Source: Streptomyces sp. MMG1121
GTDB lineage: Bacteria > Actinomycetota > Actinomycetes > Streptomycetales > Streptomycetaceae
DNA length: 64,000 nucleotides
Direction: 5' to 3'
Assembly (NCBI RefSeq): GCF_001280015.1
Contig: NZ_LGDV01000118.1
Location: 62,001 to 126,000 of the forward strand
Position 1 is the stretch's first letter. Each line of letters begins with the position of its first letter. The position numbers were made by a program, and so were the translations under genes. Below, piece after piece: positions 40,743-50,372 of the stretch. Under the pieces are notes generated by a model. The model was given only the letters and a program-made list of their open reading frames with translations, made no database searches and was not told the DNA's origin.

Positions 40743-42338
40743 TCAGCTCCCTCGCAGGGTCCTCTTCACCACCTTCCCGCTCGCGTTCCGCGGCAGTTCC
40801 CCCACGAACTCCACCGCCCTCGGGACCTTGTAGTTCGCCATCTCGCGGCGGGACCAGGCGATCAGGTCGGCCTCCGTCAGCACCGAGTCCGGCCTGCGCA
40901 CCACGTACGCCTTGCCGACCTCCCCCAGCCGGGCGTCGGGTACGCCGATCACCGCCACGTCCGCCACGTCCGGGTGGAGGCCGAGGAGCTGCTCTATCTC
41001 CGCCGGGTAGGCGTTGAAGCCGCCGACGATGAACATGTCCTTGATCCGGTCCGTGATGCGCAGGTTGCCCGCCTCGTCGAGGACGCCCACGTCACCCGTG
41101 CGCAGCCAGCCGTCCGGGGAGATCGCTTCCGCGGTGGCCCGCTCGTCCTCGTAGTAGCCGCGCATGACGTTGAAGCCGCGGACCAGCACCTCGCCCGGGG
41201 TGCCGGCCGGCAGTGCCGTGCCCTCCGCGTCCGCCACCCTCACCTCCGTGCCCGGGATCGCCCTGCCGGACGTCGATGCGATCAGTGACGGGTCGTCGCC
41301 CCGGCGGCACATCGTGACCATGCCGCTCGCCTCCGACAGGCCGTAGGCCGTGAGGACCGTGTCCACGCCGAGTTCACCGCGCAGGCGTTCCACCAGGAGC
41401 AGGGGTACGACCGCCGCTCCCGTCACCACCAGGCGCAGGGCGGAGAGGTCGTGCGTGTCCCGGGCCGGGTGGTCCAGCAGTGACTGGTGGAGGGTCGGCG
41501 GGCCGGGCAGGACCGAGATGCGTTCCGCCGCTATGTTCGCCAGCGCCGTCCCCACGTTGAACACCGGCTGCGGGACCATCGTCGCCCCGCGCATCAGGCA
41601 GGCGATCACTCCCGCCTTGTAGCCGAAAGTGTGGAAGAAGGGGTTGATGATCAGGTAGCGGTCCGTGGGGCGCAGGCCCGCCAGGTCGGACCAGATCTCG
41701 TACGCCCGCAGCGTCTGCGCGTGCGTGATCACCGCTCCCTTGGGGCGGCCCGTCGTACCCGAGGTGTAGATGATGTCCGAGAGGGACGACCCTTCCAACT
41801 CGCCTGCGCGTACGTGCACTTCGGCTGACGGCACCCCTTCCCCCTCCGCCAGGAAGTCCTTCCACGTCCGGAAGTCCGGCGGTGCGTCGTCCGACAGGAC
41901 CACCACCTCCGCCAGTTCCGGCAGGGCCGGGAGCGGGCCCGGCCCCGTCGGGACCCCCTCGCCCGCCGCCCGGCGCAGCGACGCCACGTACGACGTGCCC
42001 AGGAACGTGCCCGTGACGAACAGCAGCCGCGCCCCGCTGCGGCGCAGCACGTCCGCCGCCTCCGCGCCCTTGAAGCGGGTGTTCAGCGGGACGAGGACCG
42101 CGCCCGCCGTCACCGCGCCCAGGGCAGCGACGATCCAGTCCGGGGAGTTCGGCGCCCAGACCGCCACCCGGTCGCCGGTCCGCACTCCGCTCGCCACGCA
42201 GGCCGCCGCCGCGCGTTCGACGCGGGCGCCGAGTTCGGCGTACGTGATCCTGGTCCGGCCCTCGACCACGGCCTCGGCGTCCGCGTACCGCTCGGCCGCC
42301 CACCGCACCAGCTCCGGGATGGTGTTCCACTCGCCCAC
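40743..42338 (-). CDS. acyl-CoA ligase, FadD3-like
   Basis: This 531-residue AMP-forming ligase of the ANL superfamily has the P-loop-like IIYTSGTTGRPKGAV (~residue 190), INPFFHTFGYKAG, TAYGLSEASG, GWLRTGDVG and the C-terminal lysine in NASGKVVKR. The overall pattern resembles FadD3, which in mycobacteria activates the steroid ring-degradation intermediate HIP. GTG at 42338 is preferred, since GGGGGAGGG precedes it; the frame opens at ATG 42359. Two regulon operators lie upstream, shared with the divergent thiolase operon. Confidence 0.88.
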   Translation of the reverse strand: MGEWNTIPELVRWAAERYADAEAVVEGRTRITYAELGARVERAAAACVASGVRTGDRVAVWAPNSPDWIVAALGAVTAGAVLVPLNTRFKGAEAADVLRRSGARLLFVTGTFLGTSYVASLRRAAGEGVPTGPGPLPALPELAEVVVLSDDAPPDFRTWKDFLAEGEGVPSAEVHVRAGELEGSSLSDIIYTSGTTGRPKGAVITHAQTLRAYEIWSDLAGLRPTDRYLIINPFFHTFGYKAGVIACLMRGATMVPQPVFNVGTALANIAAERISVLPGPPTLHQSLLDHPARDTHDLSALRLVVTGAAVVPLLLVERLRGELGVDTVLTAYGLSEASGMVTMCRRGDDPSLIASTSGRAIPGTEVRVADAEGTALPAGTPGEVLVRGFNVMRGYYEDERATAEAISPDGWLRTGDVGVLDEAGNLRITDRIKDMFIVGGFNAYPAEIEQLLGLHPDVADVAVIGVPDARLGEVGKAYVVRRPDSVLTEADLIAWSRREMANYKVPRAVEFVGELPRNASGKVVKRTLRGS

Positions 42339-42362
42339 GACGGCCCTCCCCCAACGCATCTA

Positions 42363-42379
42363 GCTGACTGCCCGTCAGA
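42363..42379. promoter_or_regulatory. 17-bp palindromic operator, regulon site 5
   Basis: GCTGACTGCCCGTCAGA lies in the 87-bp gap between divergent starts at 42338 and 42426. Confidence 0.65.
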
Positions 42380-42389
42380 TTAGCTGTAA

Positions 42390-42406
42390 TCTGACGGACT
42401 GTCAGG
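42390..42406. promoter_or_regulatory. 17-bp palindromic operator, regulon site 6
   Basis: TCTGACGGACTGTCAGG begins 27 bp after site 5 begins, so the two copies lie on nearby faces of the helix. Confidence 0.65.
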
Positions 42407-42425
42407 ACGCTATGAGGGGGACGCC

Positions 42426-43580
42426 ATGCCAGTCGCAGGACTGAAGGACGCCACCGCCATCGTCGGGATCGGGCAGACCTCGTTCGCCAAGCAGCTGCCG
42501 GAGGACGAGAAGACCCTTGCCTGCCGGGCGGTGCTCGCCGCGCTCGAGGACGCCGGGATCACGCCCGGCGAGGTCGACGGTCTCGCTTCCTACACCATGG
42601 AGGAGACCGACGAGGTCGAGCTGGCCAAGGCCGTCGGGTTCGGGGACCTGACCTTTTTCAGCAAGGTGGGGTACGGCGGGGGCGGGTCCTGTGCGACCGT
42701 CGCGCATCTCGCCGCCGCCATCGCCTCCGGGCAGGCCTCCGTCGGGGTCGCCTGGCGGTCGCGGAAGCGGGGCAGCGGGCCGCGGCCGTGGACCAACACC
42801 ACCGTCCAACTGCCCACGCCCGCCCAGTGGACCCGGCCCTTCGGGCTGCTGCGGCCCGCCGACGAGATCGCCATGCTGACGCGGCGGTACATGCACGAGT
42901 ACGGGGCGACGCGCGACCACCTGTTCAACGTCGCCCTCGCCTGCCGCAACCGCGCCAACCAGAACCCCGCAGCCGTGATGTACGAACGGCCGCTGACCCG
43001 CGAGATGTACATGACCTCCCGGTGGATCAGCGAACCGCTCTGCCTCTTCGACAACTGCCTGGAGACGGACGGCGCCCTCGCCTGCGTCATCGTCGGCAAG
43101 GAGCGGGCCCGGGACTGCCGCCGCACCCCCGTCTACGTCCACTCCGCCGCCCAGGGGCTGCCCGCCCAGCACCACGGCATGGTCAACTACTGGAACGACG
43201 ACCCGCTCACCGGACCCGCCTGGACCGCCGCCCGGCATCTGTGGAAGCACGCCGACCTCACCCCTGAGGACGTCGACGTCGCCCAGATCTACGACGCCTT
43301 CAGCGCCCTCATACCGCTCTCCCTGGAGGGGTACGGCTTCTGCGGGAGGGGCGAGGGCGGCGCGTTCACCGAGGGCGGCGCACTGGAGATCGGGGGGCGG
43401 CTGCCCCTCAACACCGGCGGGGGCGGGCTCAGCGAGGCCTACGTCCACGGCTTCAACCTCATCAACGAAGGCGTGAAGCAACTGCGCGGCACCAGTACCG
43501 CCCAGGTGCCCGGCGCCGCCACCTGCCTGGTCACCGCCGGCGAGGGAGTACCCACGTCGGCCCTGCTGTTGAGGAGCTGA
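42426..43580 (+). CDS. thiolase-fold lipid-transfer-type protein (Ltp/aldolase-like)
   Basis: This 384-residue thiolase superfamily protein is of the SCP-x/Ltp branch: AIVGIGQTSFAK at the start, GYGGGGSCATVAHLAAAIASG in the usual nucleophile region, and C-terminal VAQIYDAFSALIPLSLEGYGFCGRGEGG and LNTGGGGLSEAYVHGF. With a DUF35 protein encoded 6 bp downstream, the pair matches the architecture of Ltp2-ChsH2-type retro-aldolases of steroid side-chain degradation. Thiolysis is an alternative. The start follows GAGGGGG. It is a regulon member via sites 5 and 6. Confidence 0.88.
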   Translation: MPVAGLKDATAIVGIGQTSFAKQLPEDEKTLACRAVLAALEDAGITPGEVDGLASYTMEETDEVELAKAVGFGDLTFFSKVGYGGGGSCATVAHLAAAIASGQASVGVAWRSRKRGSGPRPWTNTTVQLPTPAQWTRPFGLLRPADEIAMLTRRYMHEYGATRDHLFNVALACRNRANQNPAAVMYERPLTREMYMTSRWISEPLCLFDNCLETDGALACVIVGKERARDCRRTPVYVHSAAQGLPAQHHGMVNYWNDDPLTGPAWTAARHLWKHADLTPEDVDVAQIYDAFSALIPLSLEGYGFCGRGEGGAFTEGGALEIGGRLPLNTGGGGLSEAYVHGFNLINEGVKQLRGTSTAQVPGAATCLVTAGEGVPTSALLLRS

Positions 43581-43586
43581 CCCAGC

Positions 43587-43994
43587 ATGCTGACCCCCGT
43601 CACCGACACCGACGGCGCCCCCTTCTGGGAGTACGCGGCCCGCGGTGAACTGCGCGTCCAGGCCTGCGCCGACTGCGCCGAGCCCCGCTTCCCGCCCCGC
43701 CCCTGCTGCCCGCAGTGCCAGTCCTTCGCCACTGAGTGGCGTGCGGTGTCGGGGCGGGGGCGCGTGTGGTCGTACGTCGTCCCGCATCCGCCGCTGCTGC
43801 CCGAGTACGCCGAACAGGCGCCCTACAACGTCGTCGTCGTGGAACTGGAGGACGCCCCGCGCATCCGGCTCGTGGGCAATGTGGTCAGCCACGCCGGCGC
43901 TCCCCTCGACTCCGTTGCCCCAGGACGCCTGAAGGTCGGCGCCCGGGTGCACGTCGTCTTCTCCGGTGGGCTGCCGCAGTGGGTGCTCGCGTGA
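43587..43994 (+). CDS. DUF35 Zn-ribbon/OB-fold protein, partner of the thiolase
   Basis: The product has 135 residues. The N-terminal rubredoxin-like zinc ribbon has CADC and CCPQC pairs (~residues 29-50), and the C-terminal OB fold starts near VWSYVVPHP. DUF35 proteins bind thiolase-like enzymes and acyl-CoA. The 6-bp spacing from the thiolase gene and GTGA overlap with the hydratase gene support a complex. Confidence 0.92.
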   Translation: MLTPVTDTDGAPFWEYAARGELRVQACADCAEPRFPPRPCCPQCQSFATEWRAVSGRGRVWSYVVPHPPLLPEYAEQAPYNVVVVELEDAPRIRLVGNVVSHAGAPLDSVAPGRLKVGARVHVVFSGGLPQWVLA

Positions 43995-44764
43995 GCACCG
44001 TCGGGGTGGCGGCCGACAAGGAGAGCGGGATCGCCGTCGTCACACTGGACCGGCCCGGGCGGCTGAACTCCGTCGACCTGGAGATGGCGGCCGAACTCTC
44101 CCGTGTCTGGCGGGAGTTGCGGGTCGAGGACGGCATACGGGCCGTCGTGCTCACCGGGGCCGGGGAGCGGGCGTTCTGCACCGGGATCGACCGGGACGTC
44201 GTCGTACCGCAGCCCTCGTCGCCGTACATGCAGGACGATCCCCTGCTGACGATCGGGCCGAAGGCGAACGACCTGTGGAAGCCGGTGGTGGCCGCCGTGC
44301 GCGGGGCGGCCTGCGGGGGTGCGTTCTATCTGCTCGGGGAGTGCGACTTCCTCGTCGCCGACCCCAGCGCCGTCTTCTTCGATCCGCACACCTCGTACGG
44401 CATGGTCAGCGCCTACGAGTCCATGCTGATGGCCGCGCGGATGCCATACGGGGAGGTGGCGCGGATGATGCTCATGGGCACCGCCGAGCGGCTCTCCGCC
44501 CGGCGGGCCCTGGAGATCGGCCTGGTCTCCGAAGTCACCGAGGAGGGCGGGGCGTTGGCCGCCGCCGTGCGCTGTGCCACCGCGATCGCCGCGTATCCGG
44601 CGGACGGTGTGCAGGGGACCGTGCGGGCGCTGTGGGCGGCGCGCGAGGCGGCGCTGGCGCAGGCGTTCGCACAGGCGCCGCATCTCATCGCGCTGGGCAA
44701 TCTCCCGGCCGGCGGGCAGGCGGAGCTGTTCGCGGGGCGGCGGCGCGAGTTCCGGGTGCGGTGA
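43991..44764 (+). CDS. enoyl-CoA hydratase/isomerase family protein
   Basis: This 257-residue crotonase-fold protein has VVTLDRPGRLNSVDLEM, the first oxyanion region GERAFCTGIDRD and the second AAVRGAACGGAFYLLGECDFLVA. The usual active-site Glu pair is not obvious at the canonical places, so hydratase versus another crotonase activity is open. GTG start overlaps the DUF35 stop (GTGA). It is the third gene of the thiolase-DUF35-hydratase operon. Confidence 0.88.
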   Translation: MSTVGVAADKESGIAVVTLDRPGRLNSVDLEMAAELSRVWRELRVEDGIRAVVLTGAGERAFCTGIDRDVVVPQPSSPYMQDDPLLTIGPKANDLWKPVVAAVRGAACGGAFYLLGECDFLVADPSAVFFDPHTSYGMVSAYESMLMAARMPYGEVARMMLMGTAERLSARRALEIGLVSEVTEEGGALAAAVRCATAIAAYPADGVQGTVRALWAAREAALAQAFAQAPHLIALGNLPAGGQAELFAGRRREFRVR

Positions 44765-44959
44765 GCCCGGCGGTCACTCGGGGCGGGCCCGCGGGTCCAC
44801 CGGGTGCCCCCGCGGATGTTCGGAGCGGCGCCATCCCCGTCCGGCGGGGCCGGCCGCGTGGCGGGGGTTCGGCACCCGGGGTAGCGTCAGCCCTGGGACG
44901 GCCGCCGTCTGGAGCCCTTTCCGTGACAACCGGTACGACGGCCGTCGCACACCTCGCCG

Positions 44960-47293
44960 TCACGCCGTCCGTGCCGTGCCCGTGCCCTTCTCCGCGTCCA
45001 GCGCGTACACGCACCGGTCCTTGCTGCACGCGTACACCACGCCGTCGTCGACCACCGGGGAACCGGTGATCTCGCCGCCCGTCGCCAGCTTCCAGCGCAG
45101 CCGGCCGTCGTCGGCCTTGAGGGTGTACAGCAGATGGTCGGTGGAGCCGAAGTGGATACGGCCCTCGGCCACCACGGGCGCGCCCACGACGTCACCGCCC
45201 GCCTGGAAGCGCCACTTGGGCGTGCCGGTGACCGCGTCCAGCGTGTACAGGGCCTTGCCGCTGCCGACGTGCACATGCCCGGCGGCGACCAGGACCGGCT
45301 CGATCGACGAGCGGGCCTCGGTGGCGATGCGCCAGCGGTCGCGGCCGTCGGTGGCGTCGAGGGCGTAGACCGTGCCGAGGTAGTCGGCGAGGTAGACCCC
45401 GCCGCCGGTGACGGCCGGGCCCGGGGTGAAGGCGGGCGGCGAGAGGAAGACCGCGGGCGCCTCGAAGTGCCAGCGGACCATCCCGCTGGCCACCTCGATC
45501 GCGAGGACGCGGGTGCCGGCACAGACGTAGACGTAGCCGTCGGGGGCCGGGGCGAGCCGGACGGGCACCCCGCCGCAGGACGCGGCGTCGCCGACGGGGT
45601 ACGCCCAGCGCTCCTCGCCGGTGCGGGCCTCCAGGGCGCGCAGCCGGGCGTCCTGCCAGACGTAGACCGTGCCGTCGTGGACGAGCGGGCCGGACTCGGG
45701 GGACTCGAAGTCGGTCTGGCAGCCGGTGATCTCCCACAGCTTCTGCCCGGTCGCGGCCTCCCAGGCCTGGACGCCGCCGCCGCGGGTGCCGGTGACGACC
45801 GTGCCGTGGTCGGCCTTCAGGGAGTACACCCAGGCGTCCGTCGACAGCCGCCACAGATCCGTGCCCTCGCGGGCGTCCAGGGCGAACAGGGTGGGGCCGT
45901 CGGAGGCGTGGACACGGCCGTCCGCGACCGCCGTGGACCAGGCGACGTCCCGCGTCTTGAAGCGGCGCCGGCCGGTGGCCACGTCCAGGGCGTGCACCTC
46001 GAAGGAGGTGACGTAGACCAGGTCGCCGGCCACGGCGGGGGTGCCCCAGACGTCGTTGGACATCCGGAACCGCCAGGGCCGCCAGCCGCTCGCCGTCTCC
46101 GGGGGCTGGGGCGGTACGGGCGGCGCGGCGGGGTCGGCGCCGGCCAGGCCGGGGCGCGGGCGGGACCAGCTGGCGACCAGGCCGGCCTCCGGCGGGGGTG
46201 CCTTGACGGCGGCCGCGCGGGCGTCGGCGACGCGCGGGCCGGGGCCGATGGGCACCTGGGCGCCGGCCAGCCGGACCGGTCCGGTGTCGGGGACGCCGAC
46301 GGGGCCGGGCGGGTCGTACGGGGGCAGCGGGGGTACGGCGGACCGGTCGCCGCTGCGCGGGCCGCCGGTGGTGACCGGGGCGGGCTTGACGGCGGGGCGG
46401 CCGCCACGCCGGGACTCGATGAGCGCGACCGCCTTCTCGGGCAGCCAGGCGGAGGCGGTGCCGCTGTCGTCCGAGCCCGAGCCGAACAGATGCGGGGCGA
46501 GCTGGGCCTGCAGGTCGGCGGGGTTGGGCCGGGCCGTGGCCTCCATCTGCATACAGGACTCGATCAGCGGGCGCAGCTCGTCCGGCAGACCGGTGAGGTC
46601 CGGGCCCTCGCGCAGCAGCATGAAGACGGTCTCGACGGGGTTGGCGCCGTGGAAGGGCGGGTGTCCGGTGGCGGCGAACACCAGCATGGAGCCGAGCGAG
46701 AAGACATCGCTGGCGCCGGTGACGCTGCGGGAGTCCTTGGCCTGCTCGGGGGACATGTAGGCGGGGGTGCCGACGGCGACGTTCGTCATGGTCAGCCGGG
46801 TGTTCGACACCCCGGAGGCGATGCCGAAGTCGATCACCCGGGGGCCGTCCTCGACCACGAGCACGTTGGAGGGCTTCAGGTCACGGTGGACCAGGCCCGC
46901 GCCGTGGATGGACTGGAGGGCCTCGGCGACGCCCGCCGCCAGCCAGCGCACGGCCTGGGCCGGGAGCGGCCCGCAGTCGTTCACTATCTCCTCGAGGGAG
47001 GGCGCGGGGACGTAGGCGGTGGCCAGCCAGGGCACGGCGGCGCGCGGGTCAGCGTCGACCACGGCCGCCGTGTAGAACCCGGAGACCGCGCGGGCCGCCT
47101 CCACCTCACGGGTGAAGCGGACGCGGAACAGCTGGTCCTCGGCCAGTTCGGTGCGCACCGTCTTGATCGCCACGCGCCGGCCGGACGCCGAGCGCGCGAG
47201 ATAGACCAGCCCCATGCCGCCGGCACCCAGCCGGCCCAGCACCTCGAACGGCCCGATCCGCCGCGGATCGTGCTGTGTCAGCTGATCCACCAC
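44960..47293 (-). CDS. afsK: Ser/Thr protein kinase AfsK
   Basis: The product has 777 residues. The N-terminal kinase domain (~15-270) has [10 protein letters not shown], the ATP Lys in VAIKTV, catalytic [14 protein letters not shown] and YMSPEQ. A Pro-rich linker follows, then a C-terminal PQQ-type beta-propeller from ~380, with repeated VYAxD-type blades such as [17 protein letters not shown]. Size, order and N-terminal [19 protein letters not shown] agree with AfsK of S. coelicolor, which phosphorylates AfsR and affects antibiotic production and hyphal branching. GTG at 47293 follows GGGGAGGTGG. No transmembrane segment is evident. Confidence 0.93.
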   Translation of the reverse strand: MVDQLTQHDPRRIGPFEVLGRLGAGGMGLVYLARSASGRRVAIKTVRTELAEDQLFRVRFTREVEAARAVSGFYTAAVVDADPRAAVPWLATAYVPAPSLEEIVNDCGPLPAQAVRWLAAGVAEALQSIHGAGLVHRDLKPSNVLVVEDGPRVIDFGIASGVSNTRLTMTNVAVGTPAYMSPEQAKDSRSVTGASDVFSLGSMLVFAATGHPPFHGANPVETVFMLLREGPDLTGLPDELRPLIESCMQMEATARPNPADLQAQLAPHLFGSGSDDSGTASAWLPEKAVALIESRRGGRPAVKPAPVTTGGPRSGDRSAVPPLPPYDPPGPVGVPDTGPVRLAGAQVPIGPGPRVADARAAAVKAPPPEAGLVASWSRPRPGLAGADPAAPPVPPQPPETASGWRPWRFRMSNDVWGTPAVAGDLVYVTSFEVHALDVATGRRRFKTRDVAWSTAVADGRVHASDGPTLFALDAREGTDLWRLSTDAWVYSLKADHGTVVTGTRGGGVQAWEAATGQKLWEITGCQTDFESPESGPLVHDGTVYVWQDARLRALEARTGEERWAYPVGDAASCGGVPVRLAPAPDGYVYVCAGTRVLAIEVASGMVRWHFEAPAVFLSPPAFTPGPAVTGGGVYLADYLGTVYALDATDGRDRWRIATEARSSIEPVLVAAGHVHVGSGKALYTLDAVTGTPKWRFQAGGDVVGAPVVAEGRIHFGSTDHLLYTLKADDGRLRWKLATGGEITGSPVVDDGVVYACSKDRCVYALDAEKGTGTARTA

Positions 47294-47461
47294 TTGCCTG
47301 CCACCTCCCCGTACTGGCCGCGCCACCCCATATGTACGCGACCGACGTGCAGCGTCTCACCACCGCACCGCCATGGCGGCACGCACCCTGATTCTTCCTG
47401 GCTGGGCGGCTGGTTGCGAACCCGGTGAAAAATCGGGGTGTCTCCCATCAAAGCGGATGAA

Positions 47462-48265
47462 TCATCGACTCAGTAGTGCGAACGACGCCCCTTGATTGTC
47501 GGTGACGACTGCCACTCGTCCGTACGACGTCTCGAAGGGCGGCGCCTGCACCCGGCCGCCGAGCCGCCGGACGGCCCCGAGGGCGTCGTCCAGACCGGCG
47601 ACCCGGAAGTGGACGAGGAAGTGCGGGGGCATCTCGGCCGGGAAGACCTCGGTGACGTGGGCCCGCCCGAAGTCGGGCTCGGCGCCGGAGCCGAAGAGGG
47701 CGTCGTGGAAGAGGGTGCCGTAGAAGGCGTCGGAGGCGGCGGTGTCGCGGGTGTACAGCTGGGCCCAGCCGAAGGTGCCGGGTTCGTGCCGGCGCGCGAA
47801 GCCCCGGTGGCTGCCCGCCTGCCACAGCCCGAACACCGCGCCCTCGGGGTCGGCGGCGAGGGCCGCCGTGCCCAGGTCGTCCAGCGCCGTGGGGGCCATC
47901 ACGACCTGTCCGCCGGCCGCCGTGATCCGCCGGGTGAGCGCCTCGGCGTCCGGGGTGGCGAAGCACACCGTCCAGACGGTGGGCATACGGCCGTCGGTCT
48001 TGGGCGCGAGCCCGGCGACCGTCTCTCCCGCCAGCCGGGCCCACACCGAGGAGCCGTACACCGCCTCGAAGGACCACCCGAAAAGCTCACCGTAGAACCG
48101 CTTGCCCGCCTCGACGTCGGGAAGCTGGGCGTCCACCCAGCAGGGCACCCCCTCCCCGTACACCCCTTCCGGCTCTCCCACCTCGACCAGTTCCGCCTCT
48201 ACCACCTCATCCGCCTCATCCGTCTCTTCCGCCTCATCATTCGCGGATGCCCTGTTTTCGGCCAT
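47462..48265 (-). CDS. VOC-family protein with two glyoxalase-like domains
   Basis: The product has 267 residues. An acidic Glu-rich N-terminal tail (~30 residues) is followed by two beta-alpha-beta-beta-beta modules (CWVDAQLPDVEAGKRFYGELFGW and WAQLYTRDTAASDAFYGTLF). It resembles the actinobacterial CFP30B/hydroxylase-type VOC family. It may bind a metal or a drug such as bleomycin; the substrate is unknown. It is monocistronic, upstream of afsK on the same strand but 168 bp apart. Confidence 0.85.
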   Translation of the reverse strand: MAENRASANDEAEETDEADEVVEAELVEVGEPEGVYGEGVPCWVDAQLPDVEAGKRFYGELFGWSFEAVYGSSVWARLAGETVAGLAPKTDGRMPTVWTVCFATPDAEALTRRITAAGGQVVMAPTALDDLGTAALAADPEGAVFGLWQAGSHRGFARRHEPGTFGWAQLYTRDTAASDAFYGTLFHDALFGSGAEPDFGRAHVTEVFPAEMPPHFLVHFRVAGLDDALGAVRRLGGRVQAPPFETSYGRVAVVTDNQGASFALLSR

Positions 48266-48378
48266 GCGGCCAAAGTAACCGGGCCGCGCGCACCCCGCAG
48301 ACCAGGCACACCACCCTCAGAGCCCCCGTGCACCCCATTTGCACTCGGCCGAATCGCGCTCCGATCACCCCTCGGTAA

Positions 48379-48395
48379 GCTGACGGCATGACAGG
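48379..48395. promoter_or_regulatory. degenerate regulon palindrome over the TetR start codon
   Basis: GCTGACGGCATGACAGG has an intact left arm and a right arm one base different from site 6 (TGTCAGG). It includes the ATG of the TetR gene at 48388 and could be an autoregulatory site. Confidence 0.35.
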
Positions 48396-49035
48396 ACAAG
48401 TGCGTACCGTCGACGGCCGCGTGGCCGGCCGGCGAGGGCAGGCGACCCGGCAGAAGCTGCTCGACTGCCTCAGCGAGATGCTCAGCTCCTCCCCCTACCG
48501 GGATGTCAAGGTCATCGATGTCGCCCGGAAGGCGGGCACTTCGCCCGCGACCTTCTACCAGTACTTCCCGGACGTCGAGGGCGCCGTCCTGGAGATCGCC
48601 GAGCAAATGGCCACCGAAGGCGCCGGGTTGACCGCGCTGCTGGAGGGGCGGTCCTGGGCCGGGAAGTCCGGATGGCAGACCGCGCAGGAACTCGTGGACG
48701 GATTCCTGGAGTTCTGGCGCAGGAACGACGCGATCCTGCGGGTGGTCGACCTCGGCGCGGCCGAGGGGGACAAACGGTTCTACAAGCTCCGTATGAAGAT
48801 CCTTAACTCGGTGAACAACTCCCTCGCGGACTCGATCGCCGAACTGCAGGCCAAGGGCAGGGTCGACAAGGACGTGAACCCGGCGGCGGTGGCCGGCTCG
48901 CTGGTCGCGATGCTCGCGGCGGTGGCGGCACACCAGAAGGGTTTCCAGTCCTGGGGTGTGAAGCAGGCCGAACTCAAGCCGAACCTCGCCCTGTTGGTAC
49001 ACCTGGGCGTGACCGGCAAGAAGCCGAGCAAGTAG
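48388..49035 (+). CDS. TetR-family regulator, candidate regulon repressor
   Basis: The product has 215 residues. The N-terminal TetR helix-turn-helix (RRGQATRQKLLDCLSEML...VIDVARKAGTSPATFYQYFPDVEGAV) is followed by a C-terminal helical ligand domain with FWRRNDAILRVVDLGAAEGD. The gene stands alone. A degenerate copy of the regulon palindrome overlaps its ATG, which makes it a candidate repressor of the TCTGACG regulon. That link is inferred only from the site. Confidence 0.9.
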   Translation: MTGQVRTVDGRVAGRRGQATRQKLLDCLSEMLSSSPYRDVKVIDVARKAGTSPATFYQYFPDVEGAVLEIAEQMATEGAGLTALLEGRSWAGKSGWQTAQELVDGFLEFWRRNDAILRVVDLGAAEGDKRFYKLRMKILNSVNNSLADSIAELQAKGRVDKDVNPAAVAGSLVAMLAAVAAHQKGFQSWGVKQAELKPNLALLVHLGVTGKKPSK

Positions 49036-49131
49036 CCCACGCCTTCTTTTTCCAGACCCCCGTTCCGGGCCCCGTCGCGGCCCCCAAGTCCTGTCTGGCA
49101 GGCGGTGGTCCATCCGCGCCGAGCGGCTGGG

Positions 49132-49599
49132 TCACCGCCTGCTCTGCTCTGCGGGCAGCGGCCGGTCCCGTACGACGTGCTTCATCACCAGCGTCGACGT
49201 CAGCCGCTGCACTCCCGGCAGGGTCGCGAGCCGGTCGTCGTAGAGCCGCTGGAAGGCGGCGAGGTCGGCGGTGGCGATCCGGAGCAGATAGTCGGGTTCG
49301 CCGAACAGCCGCTGGGCGTCGAGGACGTGCTCCAGCTCGGTGACCGCCCGCTCGAACTCGGCGACCGTGTCCCGGTCCTCCTGCCGCATGGACACGAAGA
49401 CCAGCGCCTCGAAGTTCAGCCCGAGCGCGGCCGGGTCCACCACCGCCCGGTAGCCCTCGATGGCCCCGGAGCGCTCCAGCTCGCGCAGCCGCCGGTGACA
49501 GGGCGAGACGCTCAGCCGCACCCGTGCGGCCAGCTCGGTCACGGTCAGCCGCCCGTCCTGCTGCAGCTCGGCAAGGATTTTCCGGTCCATGTCGTCCAT
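49132..49599 (-). CDS. Lrp/AsnC-family regulator
   Basis: This 155-residue protein has an N-terminal HTH (DRKILAELQQDGRLTVTELAARVRLSVSPCHRRLRELERSGAI) and a C-terminal RAM domain (EALVFVSMRQED...YLLRIATADLAAF), the full Lrp pattern. ATG 49599 follows GGAGG. It is divergent from a LysE-type exporter gene (82 bp gap), so it probably controls amino-acid export in response to an amino acid. Confidence 0.93.
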   Translation of the reverse strand: MDDMDRKILAELQQDGRLTVTELAARVRLSVSPCHRRLRELERSGAIEGYRAVVDPAALGLNFEALVFVSMRQEDRDTVAEFERAVTELEHVLDAQRLFGEPDYLLRIATADLAAFQRLYDDRLATLPGVQRLTSTLVMKHVVRDRPLPAEQSRR

Positions 49600-49681
49600 G
49601 AGGCAGATCTTCCTCCAAAACCTCGACTGACGAGCAAATTCCAGGAACACTTTCGAGCCATTCACGCCTAATGTCCCCGAC

Positions 49682-50305
49682 ATGGACTCAGGACTGCTCT
49701 TCTCCTTCCTCGCCGTGGACCTGCTGCTGGTCTGCGTGCCGGGCGCCGACTGGGCGTACGTCATCGCGACCGCGCTGCGCGGCCGCTCGGTGCCGCGCGC
49801 GGTGGCGGGCCTGGTCTCGGGGTACGCCCTGCACACGGCTCTGGCGACGGCGGGCCTGGCGGTCCTGGTCGCGGGTTCGCCGCAGCTGCTGACGGCCGTG
49901 ACGGTGGCGGGCGCGGGGTACCTGCTGTGGCTGGGGTGGGGAGTGCTGCGCCGCCCGGCGCTACCCGGGGCGGCGGACGAGACCCCGGCGGCCGGCGAGG
50001 GGCGGCTCTTCCTGCGCGGCGCCACGATCAGCGGCCTGAACCCCAAGGGCCTGCTGCTCTATCTCTCCGTCCTCCCGCAGTTCCTCACCCTGCGCGGCGC
50101 CCATCTGCCGGTCCCGGCCCAGACGGCGGCCCTCGGCCTGCTCCACATGGCGTGCTGCGCGGCCGTCTACTCCACCGTGGGCGTCCTCGCCCGCGCGCTG
50201 CTCGCCGCGCGGCCCGCGGCGGCTCGGGCGGTGACCCGGACGTCAGGGGCGGCGATGCTGGGGATCGGGGCGTTTTTGCTGGTGGAGCGGCTGGCCACGC
50301 TGTAG
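49682..50305 (+). CDS. LysE/RhtB-family amino-acid exporter
   Basis: This 207-residue protein has about six hydrophobic segments. Family marks are VPGADWAYVIATALRGRSVPRAVAGLVSGYALHT and ATISGLNPKGLLLYLSVLPQFL. It is divergent from the Lrp/AsnC regulator, which is likely its local regulator. Its substrate is probably an amino acid. Confidence 0.92.
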   Translation: MDSGLLFSFLAVDLLLVCVPGADWAYVIATALRGRSVPRAVAGLVSGYALHTALATAGLAVLVAGSPQLLTAVTVAGAGYLLWLGWGVLRRPALPGAADETPAAGEGRLFLRGATISGLNPKGLLLYLSVLPQFLTLRGAHLPVPAQTAALGLLHMACCAAVYSTVGVLARALLAARPAAARAVTRTSGAAMLGIGAFLLVERLATL

Positions 50306-50372
50306 GTCCGGCCGTCGTCGACCGCGGGCCCGTCGTGGCGGGGCGCGCCGTTCGCCGCACCCCTGCGGAGCG

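Noticed and set aside
45134..47428. 764-codon plus-strand frame opposite afsK
   Set aside because: It is a shadow frame; the kinase and propeller motifs are on the minus strand.
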